DNA from: Nostoc sp. MG11
Lineage (GTDB): Bacteria > Cyanobacteriota > Cyanobacteriia > Cyanobacteriales > Nostocaceae
DNA length: 64,000 bases
Assembly (NCBI RefSeq): GCF_014904695.1
Contig: NZ_JACXXN010000001.1
Location: 310,001 to 374,000, forward strand
Reading direction: 5' to 3'
Positions 17,834-27,848 of this stretch are shown here, piece after piece. A model generated the notes under the pieces. The model was not told where the DNA came from, did not search any database, and saw only the letters and a list, made by a program, of their open reading frames with translations. Numbering within the stretch: the stretch's first letter is position 1; every line of letters starts with the position of its first letter. The position numbers and the translations under genes are program-made.

Positions 17834-18211
17834 CGCTCTCGTCTCCTCAAGAGTAGACTTTCTTATATTTAAGTGCCTGGTAAAGGTTCTTGGCAGATGC
17901 TACATCAACCAATTTCCATGTTGGGAACTTAGTTTGTATAGTAGAGCTAGCGCGTTGCTATGGTTTTCCGAGCTAGCATCTGGCGATACCCCTACGAGGA
18001 AGTAAGCTACGTGCAGCGTGCCGCAGGCAAGACTCGCTGACGCGACTTTTTTTTGCATTACCACAATTTCTTTGGGAGGCAACCTTCCGCGAATTTCTGG
18101 CTAGCTACCACACAGTGGCTCCTCCTGTGAGGCAACTGGTGTCTAAACTTTCAGTGTGGAGCCAACGAGTGAGTTTTGCCAATAGTATAAGAAAAAATTA
18201 AGCATTTCAAA
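17834..18211. other. Intergenic region with repeat-like GC-rich segment
   Basis: The region between usp and hisD (378 bp). Positions 17970-18050 look like the dispersed CCTACGAGGAAG / AGCTACGTGCAGCG type of repeat found in Nostoc genomes. The 60-codon minus-strand frame here is derived from it and not called. Confidence 0.45.
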
Positions 18212-19513
18212 TCACTCTTCCTGCTGAATTCGACGTCGTACTGAATCGGCGTGAGAAGGTAAGCCTTCGGTTGTTGCTAGTATGTCAATTGCACCAGCAA
18301 CTTTTTGCAGTGCGGTTTGTGAGTATTGAATAATACTGGAGTGTTTGAGGAAAGTTTCTACTCCCAATGCCGAAGCATAGCGAGCAGCACCAGAAGTTGG
18401 CAACGTATGGTTAGGGCCTGCTAAATAGTCTCCTACAGCTTCAGGTGTAGAGTAACCCAAGAAGATAGCTCCAGCGTGGCGAATGTGTGGAATTAGTGCC
18501 CAAGGGTCTTTAAGTTCTAACTCCAGGTGTTCGGGAGCAAATTCATTTGAGAATTCTGCGGCTGCTTCTAGGGATTCTACAACGACAATCAAGCCGTAGT
18601 GAGCGATCGCTTTTTCTGTATCTATTCGCCGTGGGTGATCCACTAGCTGTCTTTCCACAGCAACTTGCACATTTTTTGCCAAACTAGCATCTGTCGTCAG
18701 CAAAATAGCTGCTGCCATCGGGTCATGTTCGGCTTGGGCTAACAAATCAGCGGCGACATGCACCGGATTTGCTGTTTCGTCAGCAATAATCAGCACTTCG
18801 CTTGGCCCTGCTAAAGAATCAATTCCTACTGTGCCGTAGACAAGTTTCTTCGCTAAGGTGACATAAATGTTACCTGGCCCAGTGATCACATTCACTTTCG
18901 GAATAGTTTCTGTACCATAGGCTAAAGCCGCGATCGCTTGTGCGCCCCCGACGCGATATATTTCTTGCACCCCTGCTTCTTGGGCAGCCACCAAAACTGC
19001 TGGGTTAATTGCTTTGCCTGCTCCAGGTGGTGTCACCATGACTACCTGGGGTACACAAGCTACCTTTGCCGGAATTGCATTCATCAGTACCGTACTTGGA
19101 TAGGCGGCGCGACCACCAGGCACATATAACCCCGCTCGATCTACAGGGGTATAGCGTTTACCCAGCACTACTTCATCATCGCCAAAGTGTACCCAGCTTT
19201 TTGGTACTCGCTGACGATGAAACGCTTCAATTTGGCGGCAAGCCAGCCGAATTGCCTCCATCAACTCCTTCGACACCTGTTGATAAGCTGCATCTAACTC
19301 TGAGCCTGTAACACGTAGTTCTTCAGGCTTAAGAGTTTGGTTATCAAATTCGGCTGTGTAATGCAATACAGCTTTGTCGCCTTGGCGCTTCACTGCCTGC
19401 AACACTTCCCGCACCGTTGCTTCCTTGTGAAGCACCTGTTCGTCATGAGTGCGATCGCAGATACGTTGTAGTTCTGCTCTGACGTCTGCCTGCTGAGTAA
19501 TGATTCGCAGCAT
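18212..19513 (-). CDS. hisD: Histidinol dehydrogenase
   Basis: A 433-residue enzyme of standard length. It catalyses the last two steps of histidine synthesis, oxidising L-histidinol to L-histidine with two NAD+. Recognisable blocks are GRAAYPSTVLMNAIPAKVACV, GAQAIAALAYGTETIPKVNVITGPGN, AGPSEVLIIAD, DLLAQAEHDP and EFAPEHLEL, with HTLPTSGAARYASALGVETF near the end. The catalytic Glu-His pair sits in FAPEHLEL. It is alone here; cyanobacterial his genes are scattered. In several cyanobacteria it neighbours rpsT and rpoBC, as here. Confidence 0.97.
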   Translation of the reverse strand: MLRIITQQADVRAELQRICDRTHDEQVLHKEATVREVLQAVKRQGDKAVLHYTAEFDNQTLKPEELRVTGSELDAAYQQVSKELMEAIRLACRQIEAFHRQRVPKSWVHFGDDEVVLGKRYTPVDRAGLYVPGGRAAYPSTVLMNAIPAKVACVPQVVMVTPPGAGKAINPAVLVAAQEAGVQEIYRVGGAQAIAALAYGTETIPKVNVITGPGNIYVTLAKKLVYGTVGIDSLAGPSEVLIIADETANPVHVAADLLAQAEHDPMAAAILLTTDASLAKNVQVAVERQLVDHPRRIDTEKAIAHYGLIVVVESLEAAAEFSNEFAPEHLELELKDPWALIPHIRHAGAIFLGYSTPEAVGDYLAGPNHTLPTSGAARYASALGVETFLKHSSIIQYSQTALQKVAGAIDILATTEGLPSHADSVRRRIQQEE

Positions 19514-20520
19514 GGAGTAAGGACAATGCCAAAATTATAATATTCCTACTTGAGAATCAGTCTTGCTCTTTACCCACCTGGGATATGGAGCTCACTTTCT
19601 TCTCTTCTTTAGCTTAACCCGGATTTTTTTGATACTCCCAAGGCCACCAGCATATAGTTTGCTTGAGAAGGCAACTTAATTGCTCAGTTTGACAAGCCTA
19701 GTCGGCTTATCGGCAGGGGTGGGCGTGCCATTCCCACTACCCTTATGTCCTACCCTTCACTCCCTGCGGGGGTAGAGGTAGTGTGTTTGCACATCCAATT
19801 CCCAGCTTATGAGAGGTAAGGTCTGAGTATAATTTTTGCTGATTTTTCTACTTTAGTAACTAGCATGTGTACAGACCTGATAATATCGAGTCTTTACATT
19901 TAAACCTCTGATTTTAGAAGTTTACAGTTCCTTACCATTAACGATACATCCTCTTTAAGGACGCACTGCATAATCAAGTAGTAGTCAGTTAGGTTCATTA
20001 TTTATCTGAAGTACTCAATTTTAACGCATTTCCGGGATTGACAACATATCTCAGTATCAAGGTCAATTTTTTTTCTGGTACTCATCTTAGAAGCTGACTT
20101 TGATACTCCCCCATAGCTAATACTAAAGAATTGTTAAACAACATAGCCTTCATCTGTGGAAAATTCTTGCTTCAACCGTCCTCTCCAAGATAATTGCTCC
20201 TCTCTCTTTTGGATACGTCCATAGGCTGACACGGTTTACCTAACTGCGTTTCAATAATTCATTCCCTTCTCTAGACTTTGTTGCACTTAGCTGAGCAATC
20301 TGGTTAATGGAAGTCTAATGTATTCATTTTATTCAGAGCGACTGTGGTTAAAACTGCAAATCACTTATATTCGTATGCCTGAAGTCAGGAGCTTTGGCTG
20401 GCTTTTTGGTAAGACTCAAGAGGGGGATTTTTCAAGAAATTCTAACATTGGCAATATGAATGCTATATTAGTAAGTCTAGTAGTGTGTGTACATATTTAA
20501 TAGTCTTTTTGGAATTGACT
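19514..20520. other. 1-kb intergenic region upstream of rpsT
   Basis: The region between divergent hisD and rpsT. A 60-codon plus-strand frame (20318-20500) has no recognisable feature. No tRNA fold, riboswitch or known cyanobacterial small-RNA motif was found by eye. The last part is probably the rpsT leader. Confidence 0.5.
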
Positions 20521-20814
20521 GTGGCGAATACAAAATCTGCTCTCAAGCGTGCCGAAATCGCAGAACGCAATCGGCTACGTAATAAAGCTTACAAATCAGC
20601 GGTAAAGACGCTGATGAAGAAATATATTGGTGCTGTTGATGTCCATGCAGCTAATCCTACTCCAGAATCAAAAGAAGACGTAGAGTCTCGGCTGTCCGAG
20701 GCTTACAGCAAAATTGATAAAGCTGTGAAGCGGGGTGTCCTTCACCCCAACAATGGGGCGAGGAAAAAGTCAAAATTGGCTAATCGACTAAAACCCCTTA
20801 CACAAGCTGAGTAG
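20521..20814 (+). CDS. rpsT: 30S ribosomal protein S20
   Basis: A 97-residue basic protein starting with GTG at 20521 ([27 protein letters not shown]). An upstream in-frame ATG at 20485 would add 12 hydrophobic residues not found in S20, so GTG is preferred. S20 binds 16S rRNA early in 30S assembly. The [15 protein letters not shown] and [19 protein letters not shown] blocks are diagnostic. It is followed by an 18-bp inverted repeat and then tatD. Confidence 0.97.
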   Translation: MANTKSALKRAEIAERNRLRNKAYKSAVKTLMKKYIGAVDVHAANPTPESKEDVESRLSEAYSKIDKAVKRGVLHPNNGARKKSKLANRLKPLTQAE

Positions 20815-20816
20815 TC

Positions 20817-20859
20817 ATTAGTCATTTATCCTTAATGATCATAAGGATAAATGACTAAT
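20817..20859. terminator. 18-bp perfect inverted repeat after rpsT
   Basis: Arms 20817-20834 and 20842-20859 are perfectly complementary around a seven-base loop (ATGATCA). It starts three bases after the rpsT stop and ends just before the tatD start. It may attenuate or terminate between the two genes, or be a mobile palindromic repeat of the GTCATTTATCC type. Confidence 0.7.
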
Positions 20860-20871
20860 AACAAAGGATAA

Positions 20872-21660
20872 ATGATGCAGTTGATAGACACCCACGTCCA
20901 TCTCAACTTTGATGTTTTTGAGCGAGATTTAGCAATAGTACAATCGCGATGGCAAGAATCAGGTGTAGTACGTTTAGTACATTCTTGTGTTCACCCTGAC
21001 GAGTTTTCTAGCATTCAAGCCATAGCACAGAAATTTCCCGAAGTCAGCTTTGCCGTGGGATTGCATCCTTTAGATGCTGACAAATGGAAGAGCGAGACAG
21101 CCGAGAAAATAAAATCTTTGGCTAGTTCTGACTCTCAAGTGGTAGCAATCGGGGAAATGGGGTTGGATTTTTACAAAGCAGATAACTATGAGCAACAGCG
21201 CATAGTGTTTGAAGGGCAGTTGGCGATCGCATCAGAACTCGACTTACCAGTAATTATCCACTGCCGGGATGCTGCTGTTGAAGTCAGAGAAGTGTTGCAA
21301 AAATGGCATAAACTGCAAGGAAAAAGAATACGAGGCGTGATGCATTGTTGGGGTGGAACGCCGGAAGAAACTCAATGGTTTCTCGATTTAGGGTTATACA
21401 TCAGCTTTAGCGGTACAGTAACATTCAAAAACGCCAAAGCGATCCAATCCTCAGCTGCTATGGTGAGTAGTGATCGCTTATTAATTGAAACAGACTGCCC
21501 TTTTTTAGCTCCAGTTCCCAAACGAGGTGAACGGCGCAATGAACCGGCCTATGTGCTTTATGTAGCGGAGCAAGTAGCCAAACTGCGTGAAGAAACGGTA
21601 GAGACGATCGCAACTCAAACCACCCAAAATGCTTGTGAATTGTTCGGTCTATCACTATAA
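20872..21660 (+). CDS. tatD: TatD family metal-dependent DNase/hydrolase
   Basis: A 262-residue TIM-barrel hydrolase of the TatD/YcfH family. Metal ligands are visible: [11 protein letters not shown] (HxH near residue 7), the Glu in [11 protein letters not shown], His in VIIHCRDA, His in GVMHCWGG, and Asp in [12 protein letters not shown]. Family members are 3'-5' exonucleases or D-aminoacyl hydrolase-like enzymes. A second ATG three bases later is an equally possible start. It lies between rpsT and rpoB, an order conserved in many cyanobacteria as I recall. Confidence 0.93.
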   Translation: MMQLIDTHVHLNFDVFERDLAIVQSRWQESGVVRLVHSCVHPDEFSSIQAIAQKFPEVSFAVGLHPLDADKWKSETAEKIKSLASSDSQVVAIGEMGLDFYKADNYEQQRIVFEGQLAIASELDLPVIIHCRDAAVEVREVLQKWHKLQGKRIRGVMHCWGGTPEETQWFLDLGLYISFSGTVTFKNAKAIQSSAAMVSSDRLLIETDCPFLAPVPKRGERRNEPAYVLYVAEQVAKLREETVETIATQTTQNACELFGLSL

Positions 21661-22418
21661 AGTGTAGCTGAGTTCCTGCTATCAGTTGTAGTCAAAAAAA
21701 ATAAAACTTTAGAAGGACAAAAATATGCTAAGATTATTCACTCCAAAACACTTTGCTTACGGCATAATGATAAAAGAAGGAACTAAGAATTTTTCAGCCT
21801 GAATTTCGTGTTGTTACCGACTGTAACATCCTCCTATTCTCTACAAGCTGATGCGCTTCATACAAAACTAATCGTGCTTAACCAGGTTAAGCTAGGCTTT
21901 TACACAAGATATGTACATCAGCTTCTGTATGTTTAACCTATAGAAAATCTTTAAACAAAATTGCCTTGTGACTACAACTCAACAAGATGAAGCCATGAAT
22001 ATTCAGAGCCTACAAGGTATAGCTCGCTGCCTCTGGATGAGTATATCACTGAGAGTATAAATGCAAAAGTGTTATTAGAGATACATGTAAAAATGTAGAT
22101 CTGCGTAGGCTAAATAACGCGCTTTTGGTTTGGAGGGGAAGTGAAGAAAGCAAATCCAACTCAGGGATATCTGGAGTATCTATTGTTATTGAATCAATCT
22201 TCTAGCTGGATTTTAGCGATTCTGTACCCTCATCAGGGGCAATAAACCCCTTGTCAAAATCGCTTATTGCGGCTTTAATTGCTGCGTTTGACCACACTTG
22301 TAAATGGCAGGTGATGTAAGGAGAAGTTCCCAAACAGGTGCGGACACTGGCTAAGATCGGGAACTGTCAAACAGCAGTGTCCAAAGGAAAGTATAACCAG
22401 GTTGACAAAGGTAGAGGC
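21661..22418. other. Long leader region upstream of rpoB
   Basis: About 760 bp without a gene precede rpoB. A small hairpin AGGGGCAATAAACCCCT lies near 22236-22252. No binding sites are identified. The length suggests that rpoBC has its own promoter with a long untranslated leader. Confidence 0.5.
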
Positions 22419-25400
22419 ATGACTAACGAAAAATATATGGAACCCGCCTTTTTGTTACCCGACTTGATTGAAATCCAGCGTTCAAGCTTCCGCTGGTTTT
22501 TAGAAGAAGGGTTGATAGAAGAACTTAACTCCTTTAGTCCTATTACAGATTACACAGGCAAATTAGAGCTGCATTTTTTGGGTCATAACTACAAACTCAA
22601 GGAACCAAAATACAGCGTCGAAGAAGCCAAACGGCGGGATAGCACTTATGCTGTACAAATGTATGTCCCCACACGCTTAATTAACAAAGAAACGGGGGAA
22701 ATTAAAGAGCAAGAGGTATTTATCGGGGATCTGCCTTTAATGACCGATCGCGGTACGTTTATTATTAACGGAGCCGAGCGGGTAATTGTCAACCAGATAG
22801 TGCGATCGCCAGGCGTCTATTACAAATCAGAAATTGACAAAAATGGGCGGCGTACTTATTCAGCTAGCTTAATTCCCAACAGAGGAGCATGGCTGAAATT
22901 TGAAACAGACCGTAACGATTTGGTGTGGGTACGCATCGACAAAACCCGCAAACTCTCAGCTCAAGTTCTATTGAAAGCATTAGGGCTATCAGACAACGAA
23001 ATCTTTGATGCCTTACGCCACCCAGAATATTTCCAAAAAACTATCGAAAAAGAAGGGCAATTCTCTGAAGAAGAAGCCCTAATGGAGTTGTATCGCAAAC
23101 TGCGTCCTGGTGAACCCCCTACAGTATTAGGTGGACAACAACTCCTAGACTCTCGTTTCTTTGACCCGAAACGTTATGACCTTGGTCGCGTCGGACGTTA
23201 CAAGCTCAATAAGAAATTACGGCTATCTGTTCCTGATACCATGCGCGTGCTGACTTCCAGCGATATCTTGGCAGCCGTAGATTACCTGATTAACTTAGAA
23301 TACGATATTGGTAATATCGATGACATTGACCACTTGGGCAACCGCCGAGTGAGAAGTGTGGGCGAGTTGCTACAAAACCAAGTGCGGGTAGGCTTAAATC
23401 GCCTAGAGAGAATCATTCGTGAACGGATGACCGTATCGGATGCGGAAGTGTTAACTCCTGCTTCCTTGGTGAACCCCAAACCATTGGTAGCAGCAATTAA
23501 AGAATTCTTTGGTTCCAGCCAGTTAAGTCAGTTCATGGATCAAACCAATCCCTTGGCGGAACTGACTCATAAACGCCGACTGAGTGCCCTTGGCCCTGGT
23601 GGTTTAACTCGTGAACGCGCTGGATTTGCCGTCCGAGATATCCATCCTAGTCACTACGGACGTATTTGCCCGATTGAGACACCAGAAGGTCCCAACGCTG
23701 GTTTGATTGGCTCTTTGGCAACCCATGCACGAGTTAACCAGTACGGCTTCCTTGAAACGCCATTTAGACCTGTAGAAAATGGGCGAGTGCGATTTGACGT
23801 ACAGCCAGTGTACATGACAGCCGATGAAGAAGACGACCTGCGTACGGCAACAGGTGATATTCCTTTAGATGAAAATGGTTATATCAAAGGGCCACAAGTG
23901 CCAGTGCGCTATCGCCAAGACTGGGCGACCACAACACCAGAACAAGTTGACTACGTAGCTGTATCCCCAGTGCAAATTGTATCTGTGGCTACTAGCATGA
24001 TTCCCTTCTTGGAGCATGATGACGCAAACCGAGCACTGATGGGGTCAAACATGCAACGGCAAGCCGTACCCCTGCTGAAACCAGAGCGTCCTCTTGTGGG
24101 TACAGGCTTGGAAGCCCAAGGAGCCAGAGACTCTGGGATGGTGATTGTATCTCGTACGGATGGCGATGTCACCTATGTGGATGCCACAGAAATCCGTGTG
24201 CGTCCTAAACCCTCGGCTCCAGAAATTAAGTACTATCTTTCCAAATACCAACGCTCCAACCAAGACACCTGTCTCAATCAGAAACCCCTAGTTCGGATTG
24301 GTGAGCGCGTTGTAGCGGGTCAAGTATTAGCTGATGGCTCCTCAACAGAAGGTGGTGAATTAGCGCTGGGACAAAACATCGTCGTCGCTTATATGCCTTG
24401 GGAAGGCTACAACTACGAAGATGCGATTTTGATTTCTGAGCGGCTGGTACAGGATGATGTTTACACCTCAATTCACATTGAAAAATATGAAATTGAGGCC
24501 AGACAAACAAAACTAGGACCAGAAGAAATTACCAGAGAAATTCCTAACGTCGGCGAAGATGCCCTACGCCAACTGGATGAACAGGGAATTATTCGGATTG
24601 GGGCATGGGTAGAAGCTGGGGATATCTTGGTAGGAAAAGTTACCCCTAAGGGTGAATCAGACCAACCGCCAGAAGAAAAATTATTGCGTGCTATTTTCGG
24701 TGAAAAAGCGCGGGATGTGCGAGACAATTCCCTGCGAGTACCTAACGGTGAAAAAGGGCGTGTAGTTGACGTACGCTTGTTTACCCGTGAGCAAGGCGAT
24801 GAATTGCCACCAGGAGCCAATATGGTAGTCCGGGTGTATGTTGCCCAAAAGCGCAAAATCCAAGTGGGCGACAAAATGGCGGGACGTCACGGCAACAAGG
24901 GAATTATTTCTCGGATATTGCCAGTAGAAGATATGCCTTATTTACCTGATGGTTCAACAGTAGACATTGTACTTAACCCCTTGGGCGTACCGAGTCGGAT
25001 GAACGTCGGACAGGTGTTTGAGTGTTTGTTGGGTTGGGCTGGGCATAATTTGGGAGTGCGATTTAAGATTACTCCCTTTGATGAAATGTACGGTGAAGAG
25101 TCATCCCGCAGAATTGTACATGGCAAGTTGCAAGAAGCCCGAGACGAAACAGGCAAAACTTGGGTATATAACCCAGATGACTCAGGCAAAATTATGGTGT
25201 TTGATGGTCGCACCGGCGAAGCGTTTGACAGACCTGTAACTGTGGGTGTGGCTTACATGCTGAAGCTAGTGCATTTGGTGGATGATAAGATCCACGCTCG
25301 TTCTACAGGCCCATACTCACTCGTGACTCAGCAACCCTTGGGTGGTAAAGCACAGCAAGGTGGTCAGCGATTTGGGGAAATGGAAGTGTGGGCATTGGAA

Positions 25401-25718
25401 GCCTTCGGTGCAGCTTATACCTTACAAGAATTGCTGACAGTCAAATCTGACGATATGCAAGGACGGAATGAAGCGTTAAATGCGATCGTTAAAGGCAAGG
25501 CAATTCCGCGACCAGGAACACCAGAATCCTTTAAGGTGCTGATGCGAGAACTGCAATCACTGGGTTTAGACATTGCCGTACACAAGGTAGAGACACAGGC
25601 AGACGGTAGTTCTTTAGATGTGGAAGTTGATTTGATGGCAGATCAATCAGCTCGACGCACCCCTCCACGTCCTACCTATGAATCTCTTTCCCGCGAATCG
25701 CTGGAAGAAGACGAGTAA
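22419..25718 (+). CDS. rpoB: RNA polymerase beta subunit
   Basis: The frame is open from a GTG at 22338, but the family start is the ATG at 22419 ([22 protein letters not shown]), giving 1099 residues. Diagnostic blocks are the rifampicin-region [87 protein letters not shown] and the C-terminal [24 protein letters not shown]-like segment. It forms the catalytic core with RpoC1 and RpoC2. It is the first gene of the rpoB-rpoC1-rpoC2 operon. No resistance-like substitution is claimed. Confidence 0.97.
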   Translation: MTNEKYMEPAFLLPDLIEIQRSSFRWFLEEGLIEELNSFSPITDYTGKLELHFLGHNYKLKEPKYSVEEAKRRDSTYAVQMYVPTRLINKETGEIKEQEVFIGDLPLMTDRGTFIINGAERVIVNQIVRSPGVYYKSEIDKNGRRTYSASLIPNRGAWLKFETDRNDLVWVRIDKTRKLSAQVLLKALGLSDNEIFDALRHPEYFQKTIEKEGQFSEEEALMELYRKLRPGEPPTVLGGQQLLDSRFFDPKRYDLGRVGRYKLNKKLRLSVPDTMRVLTSSDILAAVDYLINLEYDIGNIDDIDHLGNRRVRSVGELLQNQVRVGLNRLERIIRERMTVSDAEVLTPASLVNPKPLVAAIKEFFGSSQLSQFMDQTNPLAELTHKRRLSALGPGGLTRERAGFAVRDIHPSHYGRICPIETPEGPNAGLIGSLATHARVNQYGFLETPFRPVENGRVRFDVQPVYMTADEEDDLRTATGDIPLDENGYIKGPQVPVRYRQDWATTTPEQVDYVAVSPVQIVSVATSMIPFLEHDDANRALMGSNMQRQAVPLLKPERPLVGTGLEAQGARDSGMVIVSRTDGDVTYVDATEIRVRPKPSAPEIKYYLSKYQRSNQDTCLNQKPLVRIGERVVAGQVLADGSSTEGGELALGQNIVVAYMPWEGYNYEDAILISERLVQDDVYTSIHIEKYEIEARQTKLGPEEITREIPNVGEDALRQLDEQGIIRIGAWVEAGDILVGKVTPKGESDQPPEEKLLRAIFGEKARDVRDNSLRVPNGEKGRVVDVRLFTREQGDELPPGANMVVRVYVAQKRKIQVGDKMAGRHGNKGIISRILPVEDMPYLPDGSTVDIVLNPLGVPSRMNVGQVFECLLGWAGHNLGVRFKITPFDEMYGEESSRRIVHGKLQEARDETGKTWVYNPDDSGKIMVFDGRTGEAFDRPVTVGVAYMLKLVHLVDDKIHARSTGPYSLVTQQPLGGKAQQGGQRFGEMEVWALEAFGAAYTLQELLTVKSDDMQGRNEALNAIVKGKAIPRPGTPESFKVLMRELQSLGLDIAVHKVETQADGSSLDVEVDLMADQSARRTPPRPTYESLSRESLEEDE

Positions 25719-25847
25719 ATAATTCGTAATTGATAATTCGTAATTCGTAATTAATTCTTCAATTACGAATTACGAATTAGAAATTGTTAATTACGAATTA
25801 GAAATTGTTAATTACGAATTACGAATTACGAATTACGAATTAAAAAG
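25719..25847. repeat. Heptanucleotide tandem repeat (ATTACGA)n spacer between rpoB and rpoC1
   Basis: The 129-bp rpoB-rpoC1 spacer is made of repeats. At 25811-25842 ATTACGA is repeated more than four times. A 21-bp unit with GAATTAGAAATTGTTAATTAC is duplicated just before it. The left part (25721-25755) carries the reverse complement (TCGTAAT), so the transcript could fold into a long hairpin. Such short tandem heptamers are typical of heterocyst-forming cyanobacteria. Confidence 0.9.
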
Positions 25848-27725
25848 ATGAGACCAGCCCAAACTAATCAGTTTGACTACGTAAAAATCGGTTTGGCATC
25901 ACCAGAACGAATTCGGCAGTGGGGCGAGCGAACACTGCCGAATGGTCAGCTAGTAGGTGAAGTCACTAAGCCAGAAACGATTAATTACCGAACTCTGAAG
26001 CCGGAAATGGACGGCTTATTCTGCGAACGCATCTTTGGTCCTGCCAAAGATTGGGAATGCCACTGTGGTAAATATAAAAGAGTCCGTCACAGAGGTATTG
26101 TCTGTGAGCGTTGTGGGGTAGAAGTTACCGAGTCACGCGTGCGTCGCCACCGCATGGGCTATATTAAACTCGCCGCACCAGTAGCTCATGTCTGGTATCT
26201 CAAAGGTATTCCTAGCTATATATCCATCCTGTTAGACATGCCTTTGCGGGATGTTGAGCAGATTGTCTATTTCAACTCTTATGTTGTCCTGAGTCCAGGG
26301 AATGCCGAAACCTTAACTTACAAACAGCTATTGAGTGAAGACCAGTGGTTGGAAATTGAAGACCAAATTTATAGCGAAGATTCTCAGCTACAAGGTGTAG
26401 AGGTAGGTATTGGTGCCGAGGCGCTGCTGCGTTTACTTGCTGATATCAATTTAGAGCAAGAAGCTGAAAGCTTACGCGAAGAAATTGGCAACGCCAAGGG
26501 ACAAAAGCGGGCCAAGCTAATTAAGCGACTACGGGTGATTGACAACTTCATCGCTACTGGTTCTAAGCCAGAGTGGATGGTAATGGCAGTTATCCCCGTA
26601 ATCCCTCCAGATTTGCGCCCAATGGTGCAGCTAGATGGCGGTCGGTTTGCTACCAGTGATTTGAATGATCTATATCGGCGGGTGATTAATCGCAATAATC
26701 GTCTGGCACGCTTACAAGAGATTTTGGCACCAGAGATTATTGTGCGGAACGAAAAGCGGATGCTGCAAGAAGCAGTGGATGCTTTGATTGACAATGGTCG
26801 CCGAGGACGCACGGTAGTAGGAGCAAATAACCGTCCCCTGAAATCTTTGTCTGACATTATTGAGGGTAAGCAAGGACGTTTCCGACAAAACTTGTTGGGT
26901 AAACGCGTTGACTACTCTGGGCGTTCTGTAATTGTGGTCGGGCCAAAGCTGAAGATTCACCAATGCGGTTTACCTAGGGAAATGGCAATTGAGCTATTTC
27001 AACCGTTTGTGATCAATCGCTTGATTCGCAGTGGCATGGTGAATAACATCAAAGCTGCGAAAAAACTGATATCTCGTAATGACTCTAGTGTCTGGGATGT
27101 GCTGGAAGAAGTGATTGAAGGACACCCAGTACTGCTCAACCGAGCACCGACGCTGCACCGATTGGGTATTCAGTCTTTTGAGCCGATTTTGGTGGAAGGT
27201 AGAGCAATTCAACTGCATCCTCTGGTTTGTCCGGCGTTTAACGCCGACTTTGACGGAGACCAAATGGCAGTGCATGTCCCTCTGTCGTTGGAAAGTCAGG
27301 CTGAGGCGCGGTTGTTAATGCTGGCTTCTAACAATATTTTGTCACCAGCTACGGGTAAACCCATCATTACGCCTAGCCAAGACATGGTACTGGGAGCATA
27401 TTACTTAACAGCAGAGAATCCCAATGCCAACAAAGGTGCAGGAAAGTACTTTTCTTCGCTAGATGATGTAATCATGGCTTTCCAGCAAGAGCAAATTGAT
27501 TTGCACGCCTATATCTATGTACGATTTGACGGCGAACTAGAATCAGACCAACCAGATACAGAACCCCTAGAAGTAACAGAAAACGGCGATGGTAGCCGGA
27601 CGTTGCTGTACAAGTTCCGCCGAGTCAGAGAAGACGGTGAGGGAAATCTGCTTTCTCAATATATATACACAACGCCTGGTCGCGTTATTTACAACAAGGC
27701 AATTCAAGAAGCACTAGCAAGTTAG
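25848..27725 (+). CDS. rpoC1: RNA polymerase gamma subunit (N-terminal half of beta prime)
   Basis: A 625-residue protein as in other cyanobacteria and chloroplasts, where beta-prime is split in two. The zinc-binding cysteines are at 71, 73, 86 and 89 (CHC...CERC). The catalytic Mg-binding NADFDGD motif is at 465-471 with Asp467, 469 and 471. It includes clamp and double-psi barrel elements. It follows rpoB after a repeat-filled spacer and precedes rpoC2 across a hairpin-bearing spacer. Confidence 0.98.
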   Translation: MRPAQTNQFDYVKIGLASPERIRQWGERTLPNGQLVGEVTKPETINYRTLKPEMDGLFCERIFGPAKDWECHCGKYKRVRHRGIVCERCGVEVTESRVRRHRMGYIKLAAPVAHVWYLKGIPSYISILLDMPLRDVEQIVYFNSYVVLSPGNAETLTYKQLLSEDQWLEIEDQIYSEDSQLQGVEVGIGAEALLRLLADINLEQEAESLREEIGNAKGQKRAKLIKRLRVIDNFIATGSKPEWMVMAVIPVIPPDLRPMVQLDGGRFATSDLNDLYRRVINRNNRLARLQEILAPEIIVRNEKRMLQEAVDALIDNGRRGRTVVGANNRPLKSLSDIIEGKQGRFRQNLLGKRVDYSGRSVIVVGPKLKIHQCGLPREMAIELFQPFVINRLIRSGMVNNIKAAKKLISRNDSSVWDVLEEVIEGHPVLLNRAPTLHRLGIQSFEPILVEGRAIQLHPLVCPAFNADFDGDQMAVHVPLSLESQAEARLLMLASNNILSPATGKPIITPSQDMVLGAYYLTAENPNANKGAGKYFSSLDDVIMAFQQEQIDLHAYIYVRFDGELESDQPDTEPLEVTENGDGSRTLLYKFRRVREDGEGNLLSQYIYTTPGRVIYNKAIQEALAS

Positions 27726-27730
27726 TGACG

Positions 27731-27759
27731 AGTGCTGAGTCAAAAAACCACTCAGCACT
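27731..27759 (+). promoter_or_regulatory. Hairpin between rpoC1 and rpoC2
   Basis: Perfect 10-bp arms (27731-27740 and 27750-27759) flank a nine-base A-rich loop, six bases after the rpoC1 stop. Direct repeats of GACTCAGGACT follow before the rpoC2 start. There is no T tract, so it is more likely an mRNA processing or stability element than a terminator. Confidence 0.6.
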
Positions 27760-27848
27760 TCAAATCTCAGCGAGAAGTCAGATCGGCGGAAGCCGCCGCT
27801 TTGAACTTCGGTGACTCAGGACTGTTAATGACTCAGGACTCAGGACGA

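Noticed and set aside
20318-20500. 60-codon frame just upstream of rpsT
   Set aside because: Lies in the likely leader and has no homologous look.
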